DNA from: Pholiota molesta
Lineage: Eukaryota > Basidiomycota > Agaricomycetes > Agaricales > Strophariaceae
Reading direction: 5' to 3'
Length of the DNA: 64,000 bases
Assembly (NCBI GenBank): GCA_014925825.1
Contig: JACGCK010000081.1
Location: 124,001-188,000, forward strand
The number at the start of each line of letters is the position of its first letter. Position 1 is the first letter of the stretch. A program made the translations under genes and the position numbers. The notes under the pieces were generated by a model. It saw only the letters and a program-made list of their open reading frames with translations, did no database searches and was not told the origin of the DNA. Below, piece by piece: positions 24,854 to 36,818 of the stretch.

Positions 24854-25222
24854 GCACGCGGCATCACGACCCCAGGCACCGGCCCTTTCCGCCAATCACA
24901 GCGCTGCTTCGCGCGCCGCGCACACGGGGTCCTGCCGTAAACACTGCCACCGTCGGTGTCACATGACCGCCATTAGCCTTTTATAGACACTTGGCGTGAT
25001 CGTTTCCGTAACGCGTGTTTGATGGTCGCGCAGGAATCCGCGCTCCCCAGCATTAAAGTTCTATTTATTTATGGTACGGTAGGATATATACGCATGGACG
25101 AGGAGCATAGCGCGTCGTCTTTAAGACGAACCAGTGAAATAGAAGAAAAAAAGTAAAATATAGTACAAGGAGTTCACCGTTTCGTTCGATTGGCTTCAAA
25201 AAGCAGCATCACTCACGACGTA
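24854..25222. other. Intergenic between Hsp20-like and CCDC6-like genes
   Basis: No gene seen. It separates two minus-strand genes and should hold the 3' end of the CCDC6-like transcript and distal promoter of the Hsp20-like gene. Confidence 0.5.
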
Positions 25223-27278
25223 TCAGCGCGATTTGGCAGATGGGGTACCCTCCGACTCGAGCCCTTTCCCACCATTTGCGATCCTTACGGGCGCGATCGG
25301 CCGTAGAACCCCGCCCTCCTCGTCTATTAGCGGCATCGGCTCCACCCCTTCATTATCTGACGGCACGCCTTCGCTATCCGCATAAAACTCCATGCCCGCC
25401 ACCTCGTCCGCGTCGTCTTCCACCACCGTCTCCGGAAGCGTTCCATGCCCCAGACCCAGATTCACACTCCCCGCCCTGCTGCGCCCCACCAAAGACCCCG
25501 TCTCCGCCACCCTGCCCCGATCGGGACACCCGCCGCGCCCCGGTCGAAGCTCGCACGCCGGAGACTGCCCGATTCCGCAACGCGCCGCTCGCCGCCGCCG
25601 CCATGGCTGCCCCTGCGCGCGCTGCTTCCCTGCGGCGCGCCTGATCCGGCGCCCATCCCTGCATTGGACCCCGCCGACTGAGCGGCTCCACAGGGCTCAG
25701 GGACGCGTCGCGGTCGCCGCCACGGTGCGGCATGTGGAACGATACCGTCGGGCTGCCGAAGCTCGAGGACAATGAAGGTGGGGGCACGGACGGGTAAGAC
25801 AGGCCGCGCTGCGGGACGGCAAACGCGCCGGGGCCGAACATGGCCATGCCCCCGAAGGGCGCTGAGCTGGGTGGGCTGGTCAAGTTCGTTGACACGCTCA
25901 CGAAGCTCGCGGGTGTTGCGCCCGACGCGCCCGACCCTGAGCGCCGGCGACCTGAGGCACCGGTAAGGTAAGAGTCGGAGGACGAGGCGCCGGAGAGGGA
26001 GTAGATGGGCGAGAGGGGGGGATACGACGAGCCAGACGCGGAGGAGGGTGATGTGGAGAGCGGTGTCGAGGCCCCCACGGTCAAGCTCGTATGTGCGTGT
26101 GTTGGACGGTGGATCTGCGAGGGCGGGCGCGGTATAGGTACGCCATGCGAATGCGAAAGTTGCGGCACATGTGTGCTGGTTGAGGTAACCGAGCTCGGGT
26201 AGTGTGGGCGTTGCGCGCTAGTCGACGAAGCGCTCGTAAATCCATAACCAGCCACTAGTGGTATCGAGGGAGAGGAGGATGCAGACGAAGAATGTGAACG
26301 GTGGTGCGTCGGATGCGCGAACGGATCTCGGTCCGAAGATGTCAAGCCAATGAGGTTATCTACCGACAGTCCCAACTGAAATACCGACGACATCAACAAG
26401 GAATAGCCTATAGAGCGGCCTGACAACTCACCCGACTCCGATGCTCAATTAGCTCCTCCCTATACACCTCGTTGAGGCGCGATACGCGCACGTAGTCCCG
26501 CTCTGTATCCACTAAACGATTCCTCAGCGCCTCGTTCTCTCGCTGCATAGTATCCAACATCAGCGCGACGCTCGGCTCCTGTGTACTCTGCCCGCGCATC
26601 GGCCCGCGCATGAGGTTGCTCAGGCTCGGTACCACGGCAGCAACCGCCGCATCGTCGTTGCCACCTTCGCGCCGGAAAGAGGGGGCCTGGGGCGCCGGGG
26701 ATGCACTGGGAGCAGGTTGCGCCTTGAGTTGCGCGAGCTGCGATTCGAGATCGCGATTCGCCTGCCGCAGGGCGTGCAGCTCCCGCGACAGCCTGTTCAC
26801 ATGGCTCTCCGACTCGGCCTCGAGCGCGTTCTCCAGGTCGATCTTGTCCTCGCGGAGCTATTCAAATAGAAAAAGTTGTAATCAGGACCGTTGTAAACCT
26901 GCCTTTCCATGCAGCACGTAGCAGCATGCATGCTTAGCGACAACGCGGGAAGCATAAGCGAGCGAGACACGACCGCCCCCGACTCACCTGCTCGAGTTTC
27001 CGCGAGAGCACGTTGATGATGCGCTCCTCCTCCGCCTCGTATGCGTTGATCAGGTCCTGCTCGTGGCGGCGGCTGTCCCCGCTCCCCGCGCTGCCGCCGG
27101 CGCCCAGTGCGCCTGTGTAGCCACCGAACGCGGCGAAGACGCCCCCGCTCCCGCTGCCGCCGCTCGAGGGCCCAGCACTGCTGAATGCGCTAGAGCCCAC
27201 GTTCACGCCTGAAGTGAGCCAGCTGGGGCTGGTATTGGCGTTGGAGATGGGCCGTCGTATGGGTTGGGCGAAGGACAT
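25223..27278 (-). CDS. CCDC6/DUF2046-like coiled-coil protein
   Basis: Exons 27278-26988, 26857-26432, 26375-25557 and 25501-25223 give 604 residues. The start is the ATG at 27278 (MSFAQPIRRP). The central part (about 75-150) matches the CCDC6 (DUF2046) heptad coiled coil: EAEEERIINVLSRKLEQL, then REDKIDLENALEAESES and VNRLSRELHAL. A second coiled-coil stretch (QRENEALRNRLVDTERDY) follows. The C-terminal half is Ser/Pro/Gly-rich and likely disordered, ending in an acidic segment. The last join is uncertain: the frame must change near 25560-25500, and I used a 55-base intron (25556-25502) with a weak acceptor; a sequence indel is the alternative. Family function in fungi is not established. 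Confidence 0.65.
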
Positions 27279-27886
27279 TGAGGATGCGGTGTAGGGGACG
27301 TGTGGTGAGAAAACTTCGTATTTAGATGTACGCACTCCACCCGTAGTTCGATTTTAGGTTGTAGAACAGCTATTTTAGATGAAAGGATGCCGGCAAATGG
27401 ACGAGGCAGTCGGTCGATATCGTCCTGCGAGGTTGAGTCACGATGGGCCTTTTGCGAACTCGCCGGACAGATTGCAAATAAGTAAGCCGCCTGTAAGATT
27501 GAGTTGCTCGTGTATACTAGGTCCGAGGGCTTGAGCTCTAGGGGAACCAGGTTGCTTAATGACTAGACGTTGAGGTTCAGGATGAAGAAGTGCAAAGGAC
27601 GCTCGGTTGTTGCCGGTCAACGTTTCTTCGGGTAGCCGGCTCCGCATTGTGGGCGTCCAAACGTTCGTAGCTTGAGGGCTTCCAAGTACGTCGGGTTCAA
27701 ACTTGAATTGTTTTTTCTACCGTACAGATATTGCTTGAAAGAAGGGAGATATTTGTCGAAATATAAGATGACATCGAGGGCCTCAATCAGAAGATTTGGG
27801 TGCCAATACATAGTGGTATAGCCTAGATCCAAACTTATTCAATTATCTATGCTAGCGCATGGCTTGAAAGGCATAATTTAATTTCC
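27279..27886. other. Intergenic, divergent upstream regions
   Basis: No supported gene. A minus-strand frame at 27617-27832 looks protein-like (Tyr, Leu and Lys rich) but starts at TTG, has no recognisable domain and no partner exon. Confidence 0.4.
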
Positions 27887-28765
27887 ATGTCGATAAGTCT
27901 CCATCCAAAGAAAGCGTCACCTTGCTCAATCTCTTGGAGCAAGCTTACGCATCGAAAGTGCTCGAGCCTGGTTCCTAGTACCTACGATCCGTCTGTCGCA
28001 TTCATTGGCCGCATGCAGAACGTCATTGCCGACGGCGGCGCACAAGAAATCGAGAGCCTCTGCGCCAAATGGCACATCAGCGACACCATCTCCGACGCCG
28101 AAATTGTCCAGAAGACAGAAGAGCTTATTTGGGCGGCGACCTTCCTCACCTTCGCCACAGGCAGGAAAGGCCGCAAGCCGAAGATCCACTTCTTCCTCAT
28201 GCACGTACTAACTTCGTCGCTCTTCATCCGGCCTTCGTGCGCCGCGCTCAAGCGGCAGGAGCACAAGGCCGCGTTCCTCCGCGCCTATGTCGCGGATATG
28301 ATGCTCATCATGCTGATGCGCGGCCGGCCGAGGATCGACACCGCGCTCATCATGTCCTACAACCCGGTTCCACGCCCGCCGCTGGCCGACCCGTACCCGC
28401 ACCCAGCGGAGAAAGCGCTCGGCAGTCCCGCAGACGACGACGAATACAACCCGTGTCCGGCCCTCATCGAGGTTGTGCGTTACCATTCGGACTCGCATGT
28501 GCTCAAAACCATGCGCTCGCTGGTGTTCGGCGCGCAACATCTAGGAGATACGCAGCCTGGAGGCATACTTGGCGCCTTCCGCGCTGGCTCTAATTGCGAG
28601 AAGAAGGAAACCATTCCAGGGATAGGTAAGGTGGACGGAACCATTTTTGTACGGTCTGCTGGGGTGTTGATGGAAACCCTTGGGTGGTCGGGATACGGTC
28701 AACAAGAAGGGAATTGGGACCAGAGCGCTCTTGGATGGGACGAGGCTTGGCAGTCTGGAAAGTGA
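27887..28765 (+). pseudogene. Questin-oxidase-like (AflY/DUF4243) gene fragment, frameshifted
   Basis: The readable part is the C-terminal half of a questin-oxidase-like protein, a family linked to Baeyer-Villiger-type ring cleavage in fungal polyketide pathways. Family hallmarks: EELIWAATFLTFATGRKGRK, then IHFFLMHVLTSSLF, and the end WDQSALGWDEAW. Two signs of decay: the N-terminal half, including the conserved His-rich region, is absent upstream; and near 27972-27979 seven extra bases (TTCCTAG) break the frame. Before them another frame reads LLNLLEQAYASKVLEPG, and after them TYDPS continues in the ATG frame, so homologous sequence spans the break. The extra bases end in AG just where the coding sequence resumes, so an intron remnant is possible. 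No other polyketide-type genes are nearby. Convergent with the flavoprotein at 28817, 51 bases apart. Confidence 0.7.
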
Positions 28766-28816
28766 TTTCGTTGAATTGAAATGATGGGGCAAATATACAT
28801 ACATATGCTACAGGGC

Positions 28817-30248
28817 TCAATTGTGATGTGCTGAGAGTCCTAGACTCCTTCGAACGTTCCCAACGAATAAATCTCGCGATTTTATAAGTTTGCTAAACAT
28901 CCCTCCAAATCGCAGCCCCCAGAGCACTCCGAGGTACGCAGCACCTCCGTTCTATAAAGTGTAAAAGAAATCAATGAGCTTGTGGTCAAAAAGTGCCGAA
29001 AATAATACGGTATAGATTTCGCAGCTTACCCGCCCATTGGACACGATAATCATTTCTTTGCCTGGCTTGCACACTTTCCGTGGCTGTTCGTCTTTGAGAT
29101 AGCTCATGATATTGGCAACGACTACAGCGGCGTGGCCAGGCGTCTTCGCAAGTTGCTTCGCTTCAGACATGTTAGTGATATCTCCAGCTGCAAATATCGT
29201 TGGGTGGCCACGAACTTGCAGCGTGGATTCAACTTGTACGTAGTCATGACTGCCTAACGGCGTTGGAAGAATGAATTTGAACATGGAAGTATTCGGGGTT
29301 GCTCCCCTCGCCATGACCTCAAAAAAAAAATCATGGTTAGAAAAGGTCTTAGAGCAGTGGAAAGTGGATGTAGTCACTAGGAGATCACACTTCACAGACG
29401 TTCCATTGCGGGTTTTCAGCGGTATACTGGGATCTACGCGGGGTTGGCCTTCAATTAGGTCGTCGACGATAAGATCTATGCCGCGTAAACGCAGACGACG
29501 TTCGAGATCCAAACGGAATTTGCGAGGATATATGTCATTCATGAGATATTTCTCACTATGAACAATGGTGACTGATTTTTGCTGTGTCCATGTTCAGATA
29601 TAGACTCGGAAAAATGGAAAGGACTCACTGGATATACGTCTTTTATCTCTCCAGCAGTCTCTGGAGAATAACGTTAATTGACAGAAAAGAAAAACAGAGT
29701 CATGCCCTTACCAATCCCAACAGCGCCTCCGCCGACAATGACGATGTCCTCTGCCTTTGCGAATTTGTTTCGCCACAGTTGTATATGCTCTTCGTACAGC
29801 GCCTGTTCACTGGGGAAAGAGATAAACCCTTGCCATGATGACCCCGTCGCCACTGCGAGGACATCATATGTGATTTGCTCCCCAGTTTTCAGGATGACTC
29901 TGCCTCCTTGCAATGTCTTGTTCTCGTCAATGGACGATACGGATGCGACTTTCAGTTCTCCGAGAAATTTGTCGAAGATTGTATCGTATGGCATAAACAG
30001 CGTATTGATCGGGGCGTCTTTGTCAATGAGGACCCGAAGCGCCGCGGGGAGGTGTGTATATTGAGGACGAGCTGTCACAAGGACGAGCTCGTGTTTCGAT
30101 GGATCGAGTACTTTGACCAGTCCTCGGACGACTATCCTGCAATCAGTGTAAATCCTATTAGACCATTGAAGTATCGCGACTCACTGGCTGCACCTGCACC
30201 ACCGCCCCCTATGACGACGATCCTCTTCTTTATCTGCTGGCCGTCCAT
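28817..30248 (-). CDS. AIF/AMID-FSP1-like FAD-dependent NAD(P)H oxidoreductase
   Basis: Six exons, 30248-30185, 30131-29712, 29660-29629, 29581-29378, 29317-29030 and 28951-28817, join without a break to 380 residues, the usual length for AMID/FSP1-type flavoproteins (single-domain type II NADH or quinone oxidoreductases). Seen: N-terminal FAD-binding VVIGGGGAGAA, central NAD(P)-binding VIVGGGAVGIETAGE, and the second FAD motif IFAAGDI near residue 290. The C-terminal NGG...LGVLWGLRFGGMFSK matches the family's membrane-proximal end. Exon 3 is only 32 bases. No signal peptide or transmembrane segment is evident. Likely reduces quinones or related acceptors using NAD(P)H; the exact substrate cannot be read from sequence. 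Confidence 0.88.
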
Positions 30249-31033
30249 GTTATTATAGGATGAAGAGTGATTGGTAGCTTAAAATATGGTTAGTCGTCCT
30301 TTTAACTGTCCGGTGTCTGGGAGCAAGTGGCCTTTGTGGGAATCACAAACCAACAGCACTCTTGACACCCTGCCACTGGACTTGCCGTTTTATTTGGATC
30401 TTGCGATATGTATGATGGCCCAAATGTTATTTTTAGAAGAACCGTTGAACAGAAGTCGTGAGAACCAGAAGACGCATTTTGAGAGTCAAAAGCAAGACCG
30501 GCAGAACAATTGGAGAAGCAGCGAGAGAAGGCCGAGTTCTACCAATCCTTCGGTAAATGGCCATTGATTTGAAGAATTGGGTTTGAAAATTATGCAGCTT
30601 GCTCGTGCGGGTAAATGGAAGGGCCTTTGACGTTGTAACAATGAACAAAGGTTCAAGACGGGCTCGAGCTGATGTGTGTGCGTTATCAAGTCGTGGCCAC
30701 ATAATTTAAGACAGGAAGGTGATAGAGAACGCAGGGAGAGCCATTTTAAGGCCCTGACATGACAGGGCCTGGGGGTGATCGTTTTCGCGTCTGGATCAGG
30801 ATCATGATCAAGAGAGGATTCATTATCTTCAATCTTGATGTTTGTAGGAATGGGAGATTAACTGGTTTCTGATGAGGCAGAAAAGATAATGCGAACGAAA
30901 GCTGTTGGTGTACTTATGAGTTCAAGTAAAGTTCGAGGGAAATGTGTCAAGTAAACAAGTGTCAACATTGGAATCCCAGCTAACCGTGACTTTGGCGTTA
31001 ACTTGAGTGTAACATCCAATATCCTCTTCCAAT
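30249..31033. other. Divergent promoter region between AMID-like and KHDC4-like genes
   Basis: No gene supported. The two flanking genes are transcribed away from each other; their promoters must lie here. I see no distinctive motif. Confidence 0.5.
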
Positions 31034-32486
31034 ATGTCTTCTGCATCTCCAGATCCCCCAAAGCCATCCAAAAGAAAGTGGGACCAGCCCGCGCCAGGAG
31101 AAGACACATCTGCGCCTGCAAAAGTCGCCAAAACGGACGAAGGAAAGTCCGCGTCAGAGGCAGCGGCAGCAGCAGCGGCTATTGCTGCTAAATCGCGGCT
31201 CAATTCGCAAGTGGAACTCTTGGGGGCGATGGCTCAAAGGACCAACACGATGGAGAGTTTACGCATGACATCGATATCAATGATGTTCGGAATCGATACC
31301 TTCTGACGAGAGGATCCACCCAGGATCAGGTTCGTACTTTATGTTTGTAGTGAAAGAATGCAGGCTGACTGTACTTTAGATTCATGAAGAGACTGGCGCA
31401 TCTGTAGGCACTAGGGGTGTGTGGTATCCCGACCGATCGAAGGCGACCGAGAAGGATCCTCCTCTGTACATTCATATTTCGGCGCAAACGAAGGAAATGC
31501 TGGATAAGGCTGTTGCAAAGGTCAATGAGTTGATTGCTCTGGACATGGGTTCATTGGTGGAAAAGGGAGATAAAACAAGGGAACGTGTAAGCATTGCGTT
31601 CGTGAATAACTTATCTTTGCCCATCTCACATCTTTTCCAGCGGAAATGGCCAGAAGAGAAACTGCCTGTGGGACTGGAATCAATACGGAATTTCAATATC
31701 AGGGCAAAGGTTGTTGGTCCGTCGGGTTCCTTCGTCAAATACATCCAGGCAGAAACCAGCACGAGAGTGCAAATAAAAGGTCTCGGGTCTGGGTTCATCG
31801 ACCAGGAAACTGGGCAGGAAGAGCCTGTACCATTATACATCCACATCACGTTCGTATTTTCAACATACCTCACTGCAAACAACTAATTTCCGCTCTAGTG
31901 GTCCCGACGAAGGCCAAGTTGCACGCGCCAAAGTACTAACAGAGGATCTCCTACTTGTGGTTCGTCAAGAGCACGCGAAAGTCCAGGTCCTCGTTCAACA
32001 ACAGCAAATGGAACTTCACCAAGCCCAGGCTCAGTACGCAGCCTACAGTGCTGGTTCCATGGGAGTGAGTGTCGGTTTTTCTTTTTTTCTTTGTTTCTAT
32101 CTAATCATCTCCAGCAGGGTTACGCTCCACCACCGCCATCCGCTCCTGCTCCTCCACCTCCTCCCGGAGAAGGTCCTCCACCCCCTCCATCCGGTACGCC
32201 CGCTGGAGACGCCGCTGCCCAATACGCCAACGCCGGTCCTCCAGCACCATCCGACACCGAAGCCTACGCTGCTTACTGGTCAGTCATACTCAATTTGTGT
32301 TTTATACGCTTTGCTGATTGTTTTTATTTCTAAAGGGCTGCTTATGGCTACGATGTAAACTCACCGGAGTTCAAAGAGTGGCAAGCGAGTCAACAGGCAC
32401 AATACGCCCAATATTATGCGGCATATGCTTCCAGTGCGGGCGCGGCCCAGCCATCCGATGCGCCGCCTCCGCCTCCTCCATCATGA
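31034..32486 (+). CDS. KHDC4/BLOM7-like KH-domain RNA-binding protein (one base missing in exon 1)
   Basis: Homologue of KHDC4 (BLOM7), a splicing-associated KH protein. Exons 31034-31329, 31380-31586, 31641-31849, 31899-32064, 32115-32278 and 32336-32486. Exon 1 is one base short: at 31190-31192 AAA where AAAA gives IAAQFASGTLGG, and then FTHDIDINDVRNRYLLTRG. Restoring it makes the total 1194 bases, 397 residues. Two KH-type modules are visible: GASVGTRGVWYPDRS, then VVGPSGSFVKYIQAETSTRV with the GPSG loop and QIKGLGSGF. Later come a Gln-rich helix (QVLVQQQQMELHQAQAQY), proline-rich linkers and a Tyr/Ala tail (WQASQQAQYAQYYAAY), as in SF1-like splicing factors. Nuclear action in pre-mRNA splicing is inferred. 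The missing A in a homopolymer is more likely a sequence error than a real loss. Confidence 0.85.
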
Positions 32487-33132
32487 TCCCAGTACCCTTA
32501 TCCTTGCTTATTCTTTGGGCACCTCTCCCCTTGAAGCGACTGAACATGATTCCTGGTCGGATGCACGCATTGGGAGCGTAAGGAAAAAGTTAGTGGAGTC
32601 GAATCTCGATCTGCGTCTAGGTGTTTGTCAAGAGTGCTTTAATATATAACTGTGTAACATTTTCTCCTGCTTCCCATTCTCATAGTGGGCTCTTTGAGAT
32701 TTAGTCAAAAAGGAATGGGTTACTCCTACGAAGCTTGTTCAGGCCAGTCGACTAGGCTTGATCACGACGCACCCTAGGCTCGCCACGCGGGTAATTCGCC
32801 ACAGATTTGGTCGTATTAGAAATTGATTAGAAACCCAGCGAAATCACGTACGCCATCGTCTTGTTCAGCGCCCAGCATCAATCAATCTATCATTCAACCA
32901 GAGCTCTCCTTGAATGCTCAAAATAAGAACCCGGCGGACAAGAACGGCAATCGGTTCTAGGCAGTCCGGCATAACGCTATTTCGAGGCATCCTGTCCCAT
33001 CTTTGTTTAGATCAAACACATCGACCCACTTTGCGCTGTGGGCTAGCTGTGCATTTGTTGTGAGCTACAAAACACTCTTCGATCCACTGCGTAAATCTCA
33101 CGTAGTGACTAGGTGCAACAATCCCGTCTGAC
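32487..33132. other. Intergenic upstream of 3-beta-HSD-like gene
   Basis: No gene seen. It contains the 3' flank of the KHDC4-like gene and presumably the next promoter. Confidence 0.5.
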
Positions 33133-34805
33133 ATGGCATTCACGGCTATCTGGCGGTGGGCTGCTGTTGCCCTTGTTTTGTTCATTCTTCTGAGACTCTA
33201 CATCCGTTGGAACGACCGCGCACTCACCACCACACCCACGAGTGCGCTTTACTTTGGACCCAAACGGTGTACTTCTGAGGATGTACACGCTACTGCTGAA
33301 AGATTGGCCAATTCACCACCTTTATCAAGGAACGAGAACTTGCCTCCAAGGACAGGACGCCGATATATCGTGGTCGGAGGAGTGCGTTTATCCCTTGCAT
33401 ATTTACTGAAGAAATGACTGATGTAGCTTGGATGTTACGCATCCAGGGCGGTTTCCTTGGAAGTTGGATTGTGGCAAAGCTCCTGCAACGCGGAGAAGAA
33501 CCTCATCGGATCCGCTTACTCGATCTCAGTCCACCAACAAATCGCGATGTTGTAGACGCGCTAGCAAAGGGTACGCAATTTATCAAGGTGGATATGACCG
33601 ACGGACCTGCTCTCGAAGCAGCCTTCAAAGCTCCCTGGCCTGCACCTCCCAATTCATCTCGCAAACAACCCGAAACGGAAATCACCGTATTCCACACCGC
33701 TGCAAACATACGATTCTACGAGCGCCACGAGGAGTTCTTTGATAGGTCGACCAGAGTCAATGTATTGGGTACGCAAAACGTCATCAACGCGTCGCATGCA
33801 GCGGGCGCCACGGTCCTGGTGTACACATCCTCTGGCTCCGTCGGCGTCCACAGCACGCGCTTCCTTCGCTGGCCCTGGGAGGACCAACCCAAGCGTTTCG
33901 TGCAGGTTATCAACGACGACGACAGCATTCTGCCCAAGGAGCATATGGACTTCTTCTCCAACTATGCCGCGAGCAAGATCCGGGCGGAGCGCCTCGTGCG
34001 GGCTGCGGATAAGACACCCACGGGCGAACGCGGTAGAGAACTGCTACGAACGGGCTGCATTCGCCCTGGAAATGGTGTCTTTGGACCCCGAGGCGATATG
34101 CTCTGTGGAGCCTATCTTGTGCGGAAGAACAACCCGACGTGGATCAACTCGGTCGTGCAGTCGTTTTCGTATGTGGAGAACTGCGCTGCGGCCCATTTGT
34201 GTTATGAAGCACGACTCATCGATCTCCTGGAGGGCAGCACCAACCCGGACATTGGTGGGCAGGCGTTCTGCATCGCGGATCCTGGGACAACGCCGACCTA
34301 TGGCGACGTGTACACGACGCTCGAGACGCTTACGGGGGGCGAATGTCATTTCCCCGTGCTCTCGCCCACGGCGATGCTCATCTTCTCCCATGTCATCGAG
34401 GCGTACTACCGCGCACACCACGCATTGCTCTCCCAAGGATGGAAGTTCGCGACCCTCCTTCCAGCGGTGAAAGGCGACATTATCAACCTGCAGCCAGCTC
34501 TCTTCGCATTGACGTCTGTCCATCTCATCTTTGACGACTCGCGTGCCCGTCTGGCACCAGAAAAGGGCGGCCTCGGATACTCCGGCGCGTGGACGACGAT
34601 GGAGGGGCTGCATAGGACAGTTGAGGAGCATCAGAGCGGCGTCGGTCGATCAGAGATGCGGTCGGATTCGGCTGGCGTCAGTTTTTCGTTTGGATTCAAG
34701 TTTAGGAAGGCGGACAAAGGAAAACCCCCGGCGAAGGTGGCTGAGAAACTCAACGATTCCATGCCTGGAGTCGCTCCTGTTGAGGTTGTTCTTCCCATGA
34801 CGTAA
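33133..34805 (+). CDS. 3-beta-HSD-like membrane-anchored NAD(P)-dependent dehydrogenase/epimerase
   Basis: Extended short-chain dehydrogenase of the 3-beta-hydroxysteroid dehydrogenase / sterol-4-alpha-carboxylate 3-dehydrogenase type. Exons 33133-33381 and 33447-34805 join in phase 0 to 535 residues. An N-terminal hydrophobic helix (about 8-24, WRWAAVALVLFILLRLYI) suggests an ER membrane anchor. The intron falls inside the nucleotide-binding motif: YIVVGG then GGFLGSW, together a GxxGFLG Rossmann signature. The catalytic YxxxK is YAASK, preceded by VLVYTSSGSVG. The C-terminal ~60 residues are polar and low in complexity. Likely oxidises a sterol or related alcohol with NAD(P); the substrate is not determined. 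No neighbouring sterol genes are present. Confidence 0.85.
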
Positions 34806-34949
34806 ACCACACTCTGTATACCTAGCACTTTATAGGGGTCTTCTATGTTGTACAGATGTTGAGATTAGTCTGATGCCTAATTTATCTATGTTACTCTCAC
34901 AAAGGTACTCTGTAGGCCTATACATGATGAGTACTTCTACATACACCAT

Positions 34950-36325
34950 CTAAATCATTGAAGTGATTCGAAATACATCCTGGTGCTGAAGCATATCCGC
35001 TAAACGATAATCTCGCGGAGACCACCCGATGTACTGCACATCCAATTTACCTCGCCGGGCGATTCTTTCTAGGCCTCCATAGATGATCGCCTCTGCCTTT
35101 GCCTTGTGCATTGGGTCATCAAGGACATCACCAACGTTCAATTCAATTACTATTTTCTTCAGCGATGCGAATGTTGAGTTACTGGCGAATATCGTATCGA
35201 GGTCCTGCCACGGAATACAGCGAAGGTCGTTGTCCACCATCTGACCAACATTTAATTCGAGTTTGATTTGGAAAAGAGAGGAAGACGTCGTTGAGGCAAT
35301 AAGCATGGGAAGGAAGGAAATGTTGACTACGGCTCTGGTCCACAACATTATATTCGCAATATCAAGTGATATTGCAACTATTTGAAGAGCAGAGCAGCAA
35401 CTTAGATCCAATTGAGAAGCTATAAGAAAGGTCCAGTTGTTAGTTTCGAATGAAAGATGAATGAAGAGATGATTGGATATACCTGGTAAATGAAGATATT
35501 CGCGAGCAAAGGCGACTTGCAAATTCGCTAGGGTAGGGCCAGCATGAGCTATCAAAGATGCAGCATTTTGTGCGTCCGCCAAGCAGGAAATTTCCTCTAC
35601 AGCGACATCTTGCAACAAGGGGAGAGGTTTGCACGTTAACCATTGTGTTAATCTGTGTGGAATGTGGCGTTCATTAGCCACTACGAGCTTTCTGAGACGT
35701 GGCGATATAGTCGAAGGATATAAATATGGTCCGCTAGTCGTCATCCCGTATAAAGACAAGTAGTTGAACTCTTCAAGGACTTGAAATAAGGACACAATAT
35801 CGAACAATTGAGTGTTTGATTCGAAAGTACACGCGCACATAACCAATTTGGTGATGCTCAATGTCCGCAGATGGTCAAGAGCCTGAGGATCGATGCGTGT
35901 CCAGGCGATATACATGAACATAAGGGAGTTCAAATGCGCAAACCTTTCGGTAAATTTGAGGAGAGTGGAGGTGACGTCTTGCCCGGATTGGTTGTCTGGA
36001 GATATGAGTTTCAATTCTCTAATCGAACTGGCAAGAGTTGAGTGAGGGGAGTCCAATAACGTCAGGAGCCGATGCGCAGTGTTGAATTCGACGGTGATAG
36101 AAGATAAGAAATGGTGTCTAGAAGGCGCTATCCAGCTCCGGGCTACGAGGCTGCATGCGGCAAGCGATCTTTTGTTGTTGTGAAGATGATCAATGATAAT
36201 TTCCACAATTTCCAAGGGTAAGCAGGGTACGGGGCCGTTGAATTCTTAGATGATAATAATTCAAAATTGAGGCCACGTCAATGCGTACAAAATCCCATTG
36301 TGAAAAGTCACTTACTGTTGGACAT
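34950..36325 (-). CDS. F-box-like protein, divergent pair member A
   Basis: Exons 36325-36316 (10 bases: ATG TCC AAC A), 36244-35483 and 35419-34950 give 413 residues. The N-terminus carries an Agaricomycete-style F-box: LPLEIVEIIIDHLHNNKRSL then ACSLVARSW. The body has repeated hydrophobic patches typical of leucine-rich-repeat-like F-box proteins; the second intron falls just before LDLSCCSAL. The paralogue at 36819-38191 is transcribed in the opposite direction and has the same three-exon plan, including the 10-base first exon. Likely an SCF ubiquitin-ligase adaptor; the substrate is unknown. The intron in the middle is a multiple of three and open, so intron-retaining transcripts would stay in frame. 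Confidence 0.75.
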
Positions 36326-36818
36326 GAAAGCAACCTAAAGAAAGATCTGATAATGGTTCGATGTTTTCTTGTGCCAGTTACAGTGCGTCAAGCGATAAAC
36401 TTTGAAAGGTCAAATTCCGTCGAATGAATCTCAAAAGAGTTTGAAAGGAGGCTCAAGCTTCAAATCAGCTTCAATGCAAGCGTTATAAATCATGGACGGC
36501 TTCGATGCCGTCAAACAAATTCCGACTCCGCTAGAGACTGCAGCCTTCCTCTTGAAGCCTTCCTGAATCCAATGTGCACCATATGTTTCATTTCACTATG
36601 GGATTCACACAGACGCAGATGATCTGTAGAACTTAGGGTCTGAAAACAATCCATGATGAACCTGGCACGGAAATTAACGATCCCAAATTATGCACGTATT
36701 CCGCATCCCGCGACGCTGTACAGCTTTAATTTTGCTGTGCTGTTGCTGTGTGGCTTGGTTCTGGTTTTCTTATTTCCGCTGGCGTACTGCTCGTATTCGT
36801 GCTTTCCATCTTCATACC
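36326..36818. promoter_or_regulatory. Shared divergent promoter of the F-box pair
   Basis: 493 bases between two start codons on opposite strands. It includes the 5' UTRs; no clear TATA or repeated motif was recognised. Confidence 0.5.

Noticed and set aside
27617..27832. Minus-strand 71-codon frame that looks protein-like
   Set aside because: Starts at TTG, no recognised domain, no neighbouring exon; kept only as a note.
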